DNA from: Paeniglutamicibacter psychrophenolicus
Lineage (GTDB): Bacteria; Actinomycetota; Actinomycetes; Actinomycetales; Micrococcaceae
Direction of reading: 5' to 3'
DNA length: 64,000 bases
Assembly (NCBI RefSeq): GCF_017876575.1
Contig: NZ_JAGIOE010000001.1
Span: 3,204,443-3,268,442 of the forward strand
The translations under genes were made by a program, and so were the position numbers. The notes beneath the pieces were generated by a model. It was not told the origin of the DNA and did not search any database. It was given only the letters and a program-made list of their open reading frames with translations. Shown here one piece after another: positions 52,322 to 61,400 of this stretch (its first letter is position 1; each line of letters starts with the position of its first letter).

Positions 52322-53290
52322 CTACGTTCCGCCAGGGCGGGCGCCGGCACGCCGCTGGCAGCCGGGGCACCAGTAGAGCTTGCGTCCGGCCACCTCGCTC
52401 AGGGATATCGCGGAGGTGCACAAACGGCAGGTGCGGCCCTGGCGCTGGTAGGTGTAGTAGGCGTTCTCCGGCCAGAGGGGGCCCGGCCCGCGGTGCTCGG
52501 GGCGGGTGGTGATGATCTTCCCGTCGCGCACCCCGTCGGACATGATGGAGACGATGTCGTCCCACAGCAACCCGGCCTTGCGCGCCGAAATGTCGCAGCC
52601 GGGCGTGAACGGGTCAAGGCGCGTGCGAAAGAGCGTTTCCGCGCGGTAGATGTTGCCAACCCCTGCCAAGACCGCTTGGTCCATCAGCGCGGTGCCGACC
52701 GGCGTCTTCTTGCCGGCCAGGCGCGAGACGAATTCCTTGCGCGCAGCGCGTGCGGCCCGCAGGTGCTCGACGGCGGTGCCTCGCCCCTTGGCCAGTTCGA
52801 ACTCCCCGGCTGCGGCCGTCAGCGGGTCCGGTCCGAGCTTGGCGCGCACGCTGCTGGCCTCCCGGGGAGTGAGCACCTCGCAGGCGCTGGGCCCGCGCAG
52901 GTCCGCCCACCCGTGGGCGGAGACCAGCCGGGCGCGGACCTGGCCAACGGGTTCGGGAGGGCCCTGGTAGGGGCCGGATTCCGCGTCGGGGCCCTGCTCG
53001 GTCTCCCCCACCTTGCGCGGGGCGCCGATGGAGGAGGCCCCGGTGAAGTGCTCGTCTCCCCCGAAGCGCCAGGCCCCGTAGAGACCCAGGTGCACGCGCA
53101 GCACCAGGTCGTTCTCGAATCCCAGGAACAGCTGCTTGCCGTGGGCGTGCGAGGTGGCCAGCCTGGCCCCGTCGATCAGCCTGGCTGCGGGCGCGAAGCG
53201 GCCCTGCGGGGAGGAAACGGCCAGGACCTGCCCGCCAAAGACGTCGTCGAATTGGCGGGCAAGGCGGTGTACGGAGTGGCCTTCGGGCAT
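52322..53290 (-). CDS. nei: Fpg/Nei-family DNA glycosylase (endonuclease VIII-like)
   Basis: The 322-residue base-excision-repair glycosylase/AP lyase begins MPEGHSVHRLARQ, with Pro2 as nucleophile and Glu3 as the acid. The H2TH domain contains MDQAVLAGVGNIYRAETLF. The C-terminal zinc finger has CRLC and CPGC. The GHS spelling after PE points to the Nei branch rather than MutM. It starts 17 bases after the rpiB stop, so the two are probably co-transcribed. Confidence 0.9.
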   Translation of the reverse strand: MPEGHSVHRLARQFDDVFGGQVLAVSSPQGRFAPAARLIDGARLATSHAHGKQLFLGFENDLVLRVHLGLYGAWRFGGDEHFTGASSIGAPRKVGETEQGPDAESGPYQGPPEPVGQVRARLVSAHGWADLRGPSACEVLTPREASSVRAKLGPDPLTAAAGEFELAKGRGTAVEHLRAARAARKEFVSRLAGKKTPVGTALMDQAVLAGVGNIYRAETLFRTRLDPFTPGCDISARKAGLLWDDIVSIMSDGVRDGKIITTRPEHRGPGPLWPENAYYTYQRQGRTCRLCTSAISLSEVAGRKLYWCPGCQRRAGARPGGT

Positions 53291-53307
53291 GGTGCTGGCG
53301 GCCCCGG

Positions 53308-53781
53308 CTAGGCCACGACCTCCCCGGTGGTCTCGTAGGTGGCGATCTTGCCGATGCGGCGGATGTGGCGTTCGACGTTGGAGAACGGCTCGGCCAGGAA
53401 CGCCTCGATGATTTCGGTGGCTTCTTCCAGCGAATGCTGGCGGCCGCCCACGGCCACGACGTTGGCGTCGTTGTGCTCGCGGGCCAGGCGTGCGGTGTCC
53501 AGGTTCCAGGCCAGCGCGGCGCGGATGCCGGCAACCTTGTTCGCGGCGATCTGCTCGCCGTTGCCCGATCCGCCCAGCACGATGCCCAGCGAGTCCAGTC
53601 CGGCGGCGCGGTCGGCGACCACGGCCAGGGCTGCGTTGATGCAGAACGAGGGGTAGTCGTCCTCGGCGTCGTAGGCGGTGGGCCCGTGGTCAACCATCTC
53701 GAAGCCCTTGGCGGTGAGGTGGGTGATCAGGTGGGCGCTGAGCTCGAGGCCTGCGTGGTCGGTGGCAATGTGAACGCGCAT
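53308..53781 (-). CDS. rpiB: ribose-5-phosphate isomerase B
   Basis: RpiB interconverts ribose-5-phosphate and ribulose-5-phosphate in the pentose phosphate pathway. The 157-residue protein begins RVHIATDHAGLELS and has VLGGSGNGEQIAANKVAGIRAAL. In this actinobacterial branch the usual catalytic cysteine position is serine (GGSGNGE), as in M. tuberculosis. NDANVVAVGGRQ follows. It precedes nei, an order seen in related genomes. Confidence 0.95.
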   Translation of the reverse strand: MRVHIATDHAGLELSAHLITHLTAKGFEMVDHGPTAYDAEDDYPSFCINAALAVVADRAAGLDSLGIVLGGSGNGEQIAANKVAGIRAALAWNLDTARLAREHNDANVVAVGGRQHSLEEATEIIEAFLAEPFSNVERHIRRIGKIATYETTGEVVA

Positions 53782-53850
53782 GTGATGTGTCCTTAGGCGG
53801 TGGTGAAGGCGGGATGCAGGAACCAGCCTAGCGGCGGGCCCGCCCGGGAA

Positions 53851-54891
53851 CTAAGTTGATGACCCGGCCTGGCGCCGCCCGGCGGCCAGCGAGTTGAGCA
53901 GCCCGGCCATGGCCTCGGCGTCGGCCATGGTGGCCACCGAGTAGATGCGTGCTCCCCCGCGCGGGCGCTGAACGATCACGCCCGGGCCGGCTCCCATGAT
54001 GAATGCGACGCCCGCGCCGCTGACCCGCAGGCCCCAGCCGCCGAATTCGGCCGGGGTGATCTCACGTGCCTCGGCCTGTTCGATGTCGGCGGGCTTGACG
54101 TGCAGCATCTTGAGGAATCCGCCGCCGTGGACGCGGATGCCGGCGTCGTCGGCCACGACCTTTCCGGCCAGGCAGGTTGCGCCGGCCCCCAGCACGATGG
54201 CGATGCCGGGCACCATGGACCAGAAGGCGACCGGACTCTCCCTTCCGGCGGTGAATCCAAGCACTGCCATGCCCACGGCCAGGACCGGCATGAGTGCCAG
54301 CATCCACGCCGGTCCGCGCACCGTGGAAGCGATCACGGTGCCGGGGGCAAACGCGTGTACGGCGGACGCCGGGCCTGGCGACGCGTCGCCCTCCGCAGGG
54401 GCCCTGGGCGGCAATGCGGCACGGACCAGCAGTGCGGAGCCGATTCCCCACAGCACGCCAAGCACGATGCCGGCAACCAGCACCGTGCTCTCCATCCGGG
54501 TGCCCAGTGCCGCGGGCTTGTCCAGCTGGCCAACCAGGCCGGAGAGGAACATCCCTCCGATGCCGACCACCAGGCAATTGCCCAGGCCCGCCATCAGCGG
54601 GACCCCGCTGCGGCCCGCGGGACCCGCGAGGCTGCGTGCCGCCGCCGGCATGAGGATGCCCAGCAGCACGAGGGTGAAGGCGCCAACCAGCACGTGGGTG
54701 GTGAGGCCGCCGGTTCCGTCGGCCACCCCGGTTGCGCCCCAGTGGGTTGCCACCGGATCGGGCAGCCGCCCGCGCCAGAGCAGTGAGCTGCCCAGGTGGG
54801 CCGCCAGCACGATGCCCAGGGTGGACAGCGAGAGCCACCAGAGCCGGGGCGTGCGAGCCGTGGCCGGCGGCGGGTTCGGTGATGCGGTCAT
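53851..54891 (-). CDS. DUF1648-domain membrane protein
   Basis: The 346-residue product has about six hydrophobic helices. The DUF1648 signature LPDPVATHWGATGVADG lies in the first loop, near residues 40-56. The C-terminal 100 residues form a soluble domain (VADDAGIRVHGGGFLKM onward). I chose the ATG at 54889-54891 (MTASPNPPP), which has GGGGGAAACC upstream, over one eleven codons earlier. The role is unknown; some relatives act in signalling or cell-envelope sensing. Confidence 0.78.
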   Translation of the reverse strand: MTASPNPPPATARTPRLWWLSLSTLGIVLAAHLGSSLLWRGRLPDPVATHWGATGVADGTGGLTTHVLVGAFTLVLLGILMPAAARSLAGPAGRSGVPLMAGLGNCLVVGIGGMFLSGLVGQLDKPAALGTRMESTVLVAGIVLGVLWGIGSALLVRAALPPRAPAEGDASPGPASAVHAFAPGTVIASTVRGPAWMLALMPVLAVGMAVLGFTAGRESPVAFWSMVPGIAIVLGAGATCLAGKVVADDAGIRVHGGGFLKMLHVKPADIEQAEAREITPAEFGGWGLRVSGAGVAFIMGAGPGVIVQRPRGGARIYSVATMADAEAMAGLLNSLAAGRRQAGSST

Positions 54892-54991
54892 GGGTTCGGT
54901 TTCCCCCTTCGGTGGTGCGGGCATGGGACTGCCTCGAGCATATCCAGTTCACCGCACGGGTTTCATCCCTGCCACGCGGGCGCCGGGCGTG

Positions 54992-55843
54992 CTAGATGAA
55001 GTGGGGCCCGCACCCGGCCAGGCGCAGCACGCCCGAGACCATCGAGCGGGCGGTCAGCGCGCTGGTTGCCGGATTGGCGGGATCCGGGAAGTTCTCGATC
55101 CCGAAGCGGTAGTTCCCGCCTTCCCCGCGCACGGTGATCTCGTGGCGGGTCATGGCGGCGGCCGGGTCGGCGATGATGTCCACCGCCACCAGGTCCAGGT
55201 CCCCTGCGGCCAGGCCCAGGGCGGCGGCCACGTTGATGTTGGAGGGGAAGTCCCGAATGGCATCGGCCACCGAGCCGGAGAAGACGGGCGCCGCGGTTCC
55301 GGATTCGGCCGTCCGGGTGATCGCCGAGCGCAGGGCCCCGGGCAGCCCGGGATGCAGCAGCGCCGCCGGCAGCTTGCGGGTGCGCAGCTCGATGGCGTTG
55401 ATGGTGCCGGCCGAAGCGCGGATGAGGTCCAGTCCCCCGATGGCACCGGTGGAGTAGTGGCAGCGCCCGGGGCCGGCCTCAAGCACGGCGCGCAGCCGGC
55501 CATCGGCCAACGCCCCCAGCGAGGCCACCAGCAGGTCGGTTCCCGCGCTGGTGATCGCCGGCCCGTGGGCACGCACCGCGGCCGGGGAGGCGCACTCGAT
55601 GACCAGGTCGGCCCGTTCGATGGCCGTGGCCAGGTCGAGCACCGGCACCCGCGGCCCGGAGCCGGGCCCGGCGGGGCCGGTCGGGCCGGTGGTTCGTGCC
55701 GTGAGTGCCGCCGGATCGGGGTCGGCCAGGGACGCGCGGTCCAGCACCCCGAGCACCCGCACCTCTCCATCGTGCGCGCCAAGCATCCGGTGGACCGCCT
55801 GCCCGATCGCGCCGTATCCCAGCAGCACCACATCAATTCCCAT
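54992..55843 (-). CDS. aspartate dehydrogenase-like (NadX family) protein
   Basis: The roughly 283-residue NAD(P)-dependent enzyme begins MGIDVVLLGYGAIGQAVHRML (Rossmann GYGAIG). It has ECASPAAVRAHG and the central STGAIGGLDLIRAS. The DUF108/Asp-DH C-terminal fold carries DFPSNINVAAALGLA, and TRHEI holds a conserved histidine. NadX enzymes oxidise L-aspartate for NAD synthesis or metabolise related amino acids; the substrate here is not certain. A second ATG nine bases upstream is possible and neither has a clear ribosome binding site. It is divergent from pepN. Confidence 0.8.
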   Translation of the reverse strand: MGIDVVLLGYGAIGQAVHRMLGAHDGEVRVLGVLDRASLADPDPAALTARTTGPTGPAGPGSGPRVPVLDLATAIERADLVIECASPAAVRAHGPAITSAGTDLLVASLGALADGRLRAVLEAGPGRCHYSTGAIGGLDLIRASAGTINAIELRTRKLPAALLHPGLPGALRSAITRTAESGTAAPVFSGSVADAIRDFPSNINVAAALGLAAGDLDLVAVDIIADPAAAMTRHEITVRGEGGNYRFGIENFPDPANPATSALTARSMVSGVLRLAGCGPHFI

Positions 55844-56037
55844 GCCATCCATCCAACCAGCATCCGCGTGCACTTGCGGGAGGACGGGGTGATGGTGAGA
55901 GAATGGACACACTGTTCAAGGCTTGTTTCACACTCTGAAGGTGTTGTGGCACGCCGTGCCGCATCGCCACGCGCAGTTTCGGGCCCGGTGCAGCCCACAG
56001 ATTTCAGCTCGGCAACCATCGAAAGGCACGTCAGACC

Positions 56038-58596
56038 ATGCCAGGAATGAACCTCACCCGCGAAGAAGCCCGCATCCGCGCGGAACTGATCCACGTGCAC
56101 TCCTACGACGTCGAGCTTGACCTCACCGGCTCCGACACCGTCTTCTCCTCGCGCACCACGGTGCGCTTTTCCGCCTCCGCGGGTTCCGCCACCTTCATCG
56201 ACGCTGTCACCTCGGCCGTGCGCTCGGTGAACCTCAACGGCACCGAGCTGGACCCCGCTGCGGTGTCCGATGGCGTGCGCATCGCGCTGGAGGACCTGGC
56301 GGAAGAAAACACCCTGGTCATCGACGCCGAGGCGCTGTACATGAACACCGGCGAGGGACTGCACCGCTTCGTGGACCCGGTGGATGACGAGGTCTACCTT
56401 TACTCGCAGTTCGAGGTGCCCGATTCCCGGCGCATGTTCGCGGTCTTCGAGCAGCCCGACCTGAAGGCGACGTTCGCCTTCACGATCACCGCCCCGGAGC
56501 ACTGGGACGTCATCTCCAACGCCCCCACCCCTGAGCCGGTGCCCGCCCACCAGGGTGCCAAGAGGTGGGCCTTCGCGCCGACCGCGCGCATCTCCTCCTA
56601 CATCACCGCGCTCGTCGCCGGTCCCTACAAATCCGTGCGCTCGGAGTTGACCAGCAGCGACGGACGCACCATCCCGCTGGGCGTCTTCGCCCGCGCCTCG
56701 CTCATGGAGCACCTGGACGCGGAAAACATCTTCACCCTCACCCGCCAGGGCTTCGAGTTCTTCGAGGAGCAGTTCGGCACCCCATACCCGTTCGAGAAGT
56801 ACGACCAGCTCTTCGTGCCCGAGTTCAATGCCGGGGCCATGGAGAACGCCGGGGCGGTGACGTTCCTGGAGTCCTACGTCTTCCGCTCGCGGCCCACCGA
56901 CGCGATGGTCGAGCGCCGCGCCATCACGATCCTGCACGAGCTGGCCCACATGTGGTTCGGGGACCTGGTCACCATGCGCTGGTGGAACGACCTGTGGCTC
57001 AACGAGTCCTTCGCCGAGTTCATGTCCACGCTGGCCGCCGCGCAGAACACCGAATTCACCTCCTCGTGGACAACCTTCAACATCCTGGAGAAGAACTGGG
57101 CCTACCGCCAGGACCAGCTGCCCTCCACGCACCCGATCGTCGCCGAGATCAACGACCTCGAGGACGTGCTGGTGAACTTCGACGGCATCACCTACGCCAA
57201 GGGCGCCTCCGTGCTGCGCCAGCTGGTCGCCTGGGTCGGCCAGGAGCAGTTCATGGCCGGGGTGCGCGAGTACTTCGCCAAGCACGCCTGGAAAAACACC
57301 GAGCTGCCGGACTTGATGCGCGAGCTGGAGGCCGCTTCCGGCCGCGACCTGGGGCAGTGGTCCAGGCTCTGGCTGGAAACCGCCGGGGTCAACACCTTGC
57401 GCGCGCACATCGACACCGACGGCGCCGGGACCATCACCGCCTTCGACATCGCGCAAACCGCGGTGGCCGAGCACCCGGTGATCCGCCCGCACCGCCTGGC
57501 CGTGGGCTTCTACGACCTGGACGAATCCGGCGCCCTGGTGCGGGTGCACCGCGAGGAACTCGACGTCGCAGGCCCCTCCACCCCGGTGCCGGCACTGGTG
57601 GGGCGCAAGCGCCCCGCGCTGGTGCTGGTCAACGACGACGACCTGGCCTACACGAAGATCCGCCTGGATCCGGCCTCGCTGGCCACCGCGACCGAGCACC
57701 TGAAGGACTTCACCGACTCGCTGCCGCGCACCCTGGTCTGGTCGGCGGCCTGGGATGCGGTGCGCGACGCCGAGACCGGCGCCCGCAGCTACATCGAGCT
57801 GGTGCTCAAGAACATCGGGCACGAATCCGACTCCACCGTGATCATGGTGCTGCTGCGCCAGCTGAACACTGCCCTGGATTTCTACGTGGCCCGCGAACAC
57901 GCCCCGGCCGCCCGGCTGGCGGCCGCGGAAAAGCTCTGGGAGCTGGCCCGGGAGGCTGATGCCGGATCGGATGCGCAATTGCAGTTCACCGGCGCCTTCG
58001 CCAACCTGGCGCACACCGAGTCCCAGCTCGACGCCGTCGCCGACCTGCTCGAGGGCCGCGGCACTCTTGAGGGGCTGGCGGTGGACGCGGACCTGCGCTG
58101 GGACCTGGTGGTCTCGCTGGCCGCCGGGGGCCGCGCCGATGTGCCGGCCATCGAGGCCGAGCTGGCACGCGACGCCACCTCCACCGGGCAGCTGGCCGCC
58201 CACACGGCGCGTGCCGCGATTCCCACGCCCGGCGCCAAGCGGGCCGCCTGGGATGCCGTCATCGCCGGGAAGCTGTCCAACCTGGAACAGCGCGCGGCCA
58301 TCGCAGGCTTCAACCGCGTGCACGACGCGTCGCTGATTTCCCCCTACACGGGCGAGTACTTCGACGCCGCCAGGGTTGTGTGGGAGTCCAAGAGCTACGA
58401 GATCGCCCAGCAGATCGTCACCGGGTTCTACCCGGCGGCGCAGACCAGCCAGGCCACGCTGGCTTCAACCGATGCGTTCCTGGCCGAGTTGGGCGGGGAT
58501 TCCCCGGCACTGCACCGGCTGGTCATCGAGTCCCGCGAGTCAGTGGTCCGCGCCCTGGCCGCGCAGTCTGCCGACGCACACGGAGCCGGCGCCTAG
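56038..58596 (+). CDS. pepN: aminopeptidase N
   Basis: PepN is a cytoplasmic M1 zinc metallopeptidase that removes N-terminal residues from peptides. The 852-residue protein has the substrate motif GAMEN at 266-270. The zinc site is HELAHMWFGD (starting at 300), with the third ligand Glu in NESFAE near 323. The ERAP1-like C-terminal domain follows. Size matches the actinobacterial PepN. A weak AAAGG lies upstream of the ATG. Confidence 0.95.
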   Translation: MPGMNLTREEARIRAELIHVHSYDVELDLTGSDTVFSSRTTVRFSASAGSATFIDAVTSAVRSVNLNGTELDPAAVSDGVRIALEDLAEENTLVIDAEALYMNTGEGLHRFVDPVDDEVYLYSQFEVPDSRRMFAVFEQPDLKATFAFTITAPEHWDVISNAPTPEPVPAHQGAKRWAFAPTARISSYITALVAGPYKSVRSELTSSDGRTIPLGVFARASLMEHLDAENIFTLTRQGFEFFEEQFGTPYPFEKYDQLFVPEFNAGAMENAGAVTFLESYVFRSRPTDAMVERRAITILHELAHMWFGDLVTMRWWNDLWLNESFAEFMSTLAAAQNTEFTSSWTTFNILEKNWAYRQDQLPSTHPIVAEINDLEDVLVNFDGITYAKGASVLRQLVAWVGQEQFMAGVREYFAKHAWKNTELPDLMRELEAASGRDLGQWSRLWLETAGVNTLRAHIDTDGAGTITAFDIAQTAVAEHPVIRPHRLAVGFYDLDESGALVRVHREELDVAGPSTPVPALVGRKRPALVLVNDDDLAYTKIRLDPASLATATEHLKDFTDSLPRTLVWSAAWDAVRDAETGARSYIELVLKNIGHESDSTVIMVLLRQLNTALDFYVAREHAPAARLAAAEKLWELAREADAGSDAQLQFTGAFANLAHTESQLDAVADLLEGRGTLEGLAVDADLRWDLVVSLAAGGRADVPAIEAELARDATSTGQLAAHTARAAIPTPGAKRAAWDAVIAGKLSNLEQRAAIAGFNRVHDASLISPYTGEYFDAARVVWESKSYEIAQQIVTGFYPAAQTSQATLASTDAFLAELGGDSPALHRLVIESRESVVRALAAQSADAHGAGA

Positions 58597-58610
58597 CCGG
58601 TCCGCCCGCG

Positions 58611-58646
58611 AACCGGTGGTGCCGGAGTGCGCCGGCACCACCGGTT
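58611..58646 (+). terminator. stem-loop between pepN and the OsmC gene
   Basis: AACCGGTGGTGCCGG at 58611-58625 pairs perfectly with 58632-58646 around a six-base loop. It is 14 bases after the pepN stop and 16 bases before the OsmC start. No T-run follows. Confidence 0.6.
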
Positions 58647-58662
58647 GGGCGAGAATGGGAGC

Positions 58663-59136
58663 ATGAACCTGGCACTGCACGAATATCGCGTTGACATCTC
58701 CTGGACCGGCAACCGCGGCGAAGGAACCTCCGCCTACCGCAGCTACGGACGCGACCACGTGATCCGCGCCGCCGGACTGCCCGATCTTCCCGGCACCGCC
58801 GACCCGACGTTCCACGGGGACAAGGACCGCTGGAACCCCGAGCAGCTGCTGCTGGCCGCGCTGTCCCAGTGCCACATGCTCTCCTACCTGCACGTGGCGG
58901 TGCAGCACGGCCTGGTCGTCACCGGCTACACCGATGCGGCCTCCGGGGTGCTGCGGCTGAACCGCGACGGCAGCGGGGAATTCCTCGAGGCGAATCTGGC
59001 CCCGCGCGTGGCATTGCGCGACGAGTCCCAGCGGGCGCTGGCCGATTCCCTGCACGCGGCGGCAAACGCCGTGTGCTTCATCGCCCGCAGCGTGAACTTC
59101 CCGGTGCACCACGCCCCGGTGGCCCCGGGCGCCTGA
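58663..59136 (+). CDS. OsmC-family thiol peroxidase-like protein
   Basis: The 157-residue protein has the OsmC/Ohr fold, with the peroxidatic Cys70 in LLAALSQCHMLSYL and the resolving Cys138 in ANAVCFIARSVNFPV. Such enzymes reduce organic hydroperoxides using lipoylated or other dithiols. Its start is taken at ATG 58663 (MNLALHEYRVD); GGGAG lies unusually close. The next gene follows after three bases, so the two form a small oxidative/DNA damage unit. Confidence 0.88.
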   Translation: MNLALHEYRVDISWTGNRGEGTSAYRSYGRDHVIRAAGLPDLPGTADPTFHGDKDRWNPEQLLLAALSQCHMLSYLHVAVQHGLVVTGYTDAASGVLRLNRDGSGEFLEANLAPRVALRDESQRALADSLHAAANAVCFIARSVNFPVHHAPVAPGA

Positions 59137-59139
59137 GCA

Positions 59140-59832
59140 GTGGACACCGGCACCCCGGCGGTTGAACTGCTGACCGCGATGCTGCTGCCGCTTGCCGATG
59201 CCGGCCGGGCAGGGAGCGCACAGGCCTACATGAAAACCACGCAGCCGTTCCTGGGCGTGCCGGTCCCCGTGCTGCGGCGCACCACCCGCGAGCTGGTCCG
59301 CAGGCTCGGCGCCACGAGCGCGCCGGAGCGGCTCGAGCTGGCCACCGGGATCTGGTCCCAGGCCACGCATCGCGAGCACTGGTACGCCGCCCAGGAGATC
59401 TGTGCGGCCGCCGCCTGCCGCGGGGAGATGGCATTCCTGCCGCTGTATGAGCGCATGATCGTTGAGGGCGCCTGGTGGGACATCGTCGATGGATGCTCCC
59501 GGCCCCTGGGGCCGCTGCTGCTCGCCCACCCGGAACCCCTCGCCGCAACGATGCGCCGCTGGAGCACGGATGCGAACATGTGGAAGCGGCGCCAGTCGAT
59601 GATCTGCCAGCTGCACCTGCGTGCGGACACCGACACCGCGCTGCTCGACGAGGCGCTGTGCGCCAACCTGGGCGATTCGGAGTTCTTCATCCGCAAGGCC
59701 ATGGGCTGGGCGCTGCGGCAATACGCCAAGACCGACCCCGGGTGGGTGCGTGCCTGGGTGTCGGCGCACCGGGAGCACATGAGCCCGCTGGCGGTGCGCG
59801 AGGCGCTCAAGCACCTGGGCCAGCCGGCGTAG
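59140..59832 (+). CDS. DNA alkylation repair protein (AlkD-like)
   Basis: The 230-residue all-helical protein matches the AlkC/AlkD HEAT-repeat DNA glycosylase family. It has QAYMKTTQPFLGVPVPVLR at the start, WWDIVDGCSRPLGPLL, WKRRQSMICQL and FFIRKAMGWALRQYAKTDP. AlkD excises bulky alkylated bases. It starts at a GTG three bases after the OsmC stop, so translation is probably coupled. Confidence 0.9.
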   Translation: MDTGTPAVELLTAMLLPLADAGRAGSAQAYMKTTQPFLGVPVPVLRRTTRELVRRLGATSAPERLELATGIWSQATHREHWYAAQEICAAAACRGEMAFLPLYERMIVEGAWWDIVDGCSRPLGPLLLAHPEPLAATMRRWSTDANMWKRRQSMICQLHLRADTDTALLDEALCANLGDSEFFIRKAMGWALRQYAKTDPGWVRAWVSAHREHMSPLAVREALKHLGQPA

Positions 59833-59957
59833 GTCCCGTGGGCCCGGGGCCGGCATCTCACGCCCTGCGCGAAAGCCGTCCGGCCGCCGCGGGGCGCGCG
59901 GGATAATGGGCACAAAGGGTCCCGGGCCGCAGCCGGGAACTGAAAGGACACCGAACC

Positions 59958-60536
59958 GTGAACGAGAACCACCCCGCCCCCGAACCCGCCCCCGAGCCGG
60001 CACTGCTGCCGGTGCCCACCCGCTTCGGCGAGGGCATCGGGCAATTGCGCCCCTTCGGGCAGGAACCGGGCCAATTGCGCCCGGTCGGCGCCTCGCTGAG
60101 CAACGCGCTGCCCGAGGGCAAGCTCTCCCCCAACGACGACCACGACCCGGCCGCCTACGAGGGCACCTTCTACGCGCAGGTCGGCGGGCGGGAGACCTTC
60201 GCCAAGCTGGCCGAGGCCTTCTACGACTCGGTGGGCCAGGACCTGGAGTTCCGTGCCATGTACCCGGAGACGGACCTGCGCCCGGCCACCATGCGCCTGC
60301 AGCTGTTCCTGGAACAGTACTGGGGCGGGCCCAAGACCTACTCCGAGCGCCGCGGGCACCCGCGCCTGCGCATGCGCCACGTCCCGTACACGATCAATTC
60401 GCACAACCGCGACGTTTGGCTCAAGCACATGCGCATTGCCGTGGACTCGCTGGAACTGCCGCCGCTGCAGGAGGCAACGCTCTGGGACTACTTCGACCGG
60501 GCCGCCCACTCGCTGGTGAACGCGCCCGACCAGTAA
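59958..60536 (+). CDS. group II truncated hemoglobin with N-terminal extension
   Basis: The globin part (about residues 70-190) has the GlbO features FYAQVGGRETFAKLAEAFYDSV, MRLQLFLEQYWGGPKTYSERRGHPRLRMRH (proximal His segment) and W at the G8-like position (VWLKHM). Such proteins bind oxygen and may act in redox or nitric-oxide chemistry. About 65 residues of proline-rich extension precede it, with a repeated GQLRP-G unit. The start is GTG with AAAGGA upstream. It is convergent with the next gene. Confidence 0.9.
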   Translation: MNENHPAPEPAPEPALLPVPTRFGEGIGQLRPFGQEPGQLRPVGASLSNALPEGKLSPNDDHDPAAYEGTFYAQVGGRETFAKLAEAFYDSVGQDLEFRAMYPETDLRPATMRLQLFLEQYWGGPKTYSERRGHPRLRMRHVPYTINSHNRDVWLKHMRIAVDSLELPPLQEATLWDYFDRAAHSLVNAPDQ

Positions 60537-60573
60537 CCTCTCCGGGGAAAGAACCCCCTCGGGATCCGGGCTG

Positions 60574-61233
60574 CTAGCCCAGGATGCCGCCTTGGCGTGC
60601 CACCACGTGCCCTCCGGTGCTGCCCAACCGCAGCCAGGCGCCGGAGGAAAACAGCGTGGAGCTCTCCCCCTCGCGCAGGAACCCCAGTGCGTGGGCACCG
60701 AAGGCCATGGCCAGCGGCATCGCCGCTTCGACCCCTTCGACGGGCGAGGACCAGATCCTGGCACGCACGGTCTTGAGCACCGGGCGCCCGGCGTTTTCGG
60801 GCAGGGCCTGGGCCACCACGCCCATGCCGCGCACCGCCTCGGCAACCAGCATGTCGTCGGACAGCGTCGCCACCGCGTTCCAGCCGCCGCGCGGGACCTG
60901 CTGGCCCGCCCACGACGCGTTGACCTCCGCCGGGGGAACCGAAAGCTCCAGGGACGTGGTCCCCATCCGGGCCAGCCGTTCGGTCAGCGCGGAGATCGCA
61001 TAGACGCCCTGCGCCTTGGCCGGGACCGAGAGCCGTACGGCGCGCATCCCCAGCACCGTGGGAACCGAATCGCCCAGGAACTCCGGGTAGAGCACCGGGA
61101 CATACAGGGCCAGGGCATTGCCGGCCGCCTGCATAATCACCGCGCCGTCCTCGATCGAACGCGCGCGGGAAAGGAACGTGCCCAGGTCCGCAACGGTTTC
61201 CTGGTCCTCGAGTACTACGAATTCACTTGCCAT
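60574..61233 (-). CDS. conserved hypothetical protein
   Basis: The 219-residue product (MASEFVVLEDQETVADL...) is mixed alpha/beta, with no membrane segment or known catalytic motif. Its C-terminal part (about 130-219) includes VRARIWSSPVEGVEAAMPLAMAFGAHALGFL. I do not recognise the family, though I believe similar proteins occur in other Micrococcaceae. I chose the ATG at 61231-61233; GAAGG lies very close to it, and a 52-codon longer frame exists. Confidence 0.7.
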   Translation of the reverse strand: MASEFVVLEDQETVADLGTFLSRARSIEDGAVIMQAAGNALALYVPVLYPEFLGDSVPTVLGMRAVRLSVPAKAQGVYAISALTERLARMGTTSLELSVPPAEVNASWAGQQVPRGGWNAVATLSDDMLVAEAVRGMGVVAQALPENAGRPVLKTVRARIWSSPVEGVEAAMPLAMAFGAHALGFLREGESSTLFSSGAWLRLGSTGGHVVARQGGILG

Positions 61234-61400
61234 GCCTTCATACTTCCATGTCCGGGGCGGGCCGGCCCATTGCAGCGGTCCTCCGGAGACACACAAGACA
61301 CTGCGGCGCGGGGCGGCGTCGGGTGCGAATACGGCGAACGGCCCACCGGGGCGATAGTGTCTTACCAGATCCATTTTTCTCCCCTCCAAGGAGCAGACAC

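Noticed and set aside
55150-58323. 1057-codon open frame on the minus strand across pepN
   Set aside because: It is antisense to an intact M1 aminopeptidase. Its His/Gly/Arg/Val-rich product is typical of shadow frames in GC-rich DNA, with no ribosome binding site or family.
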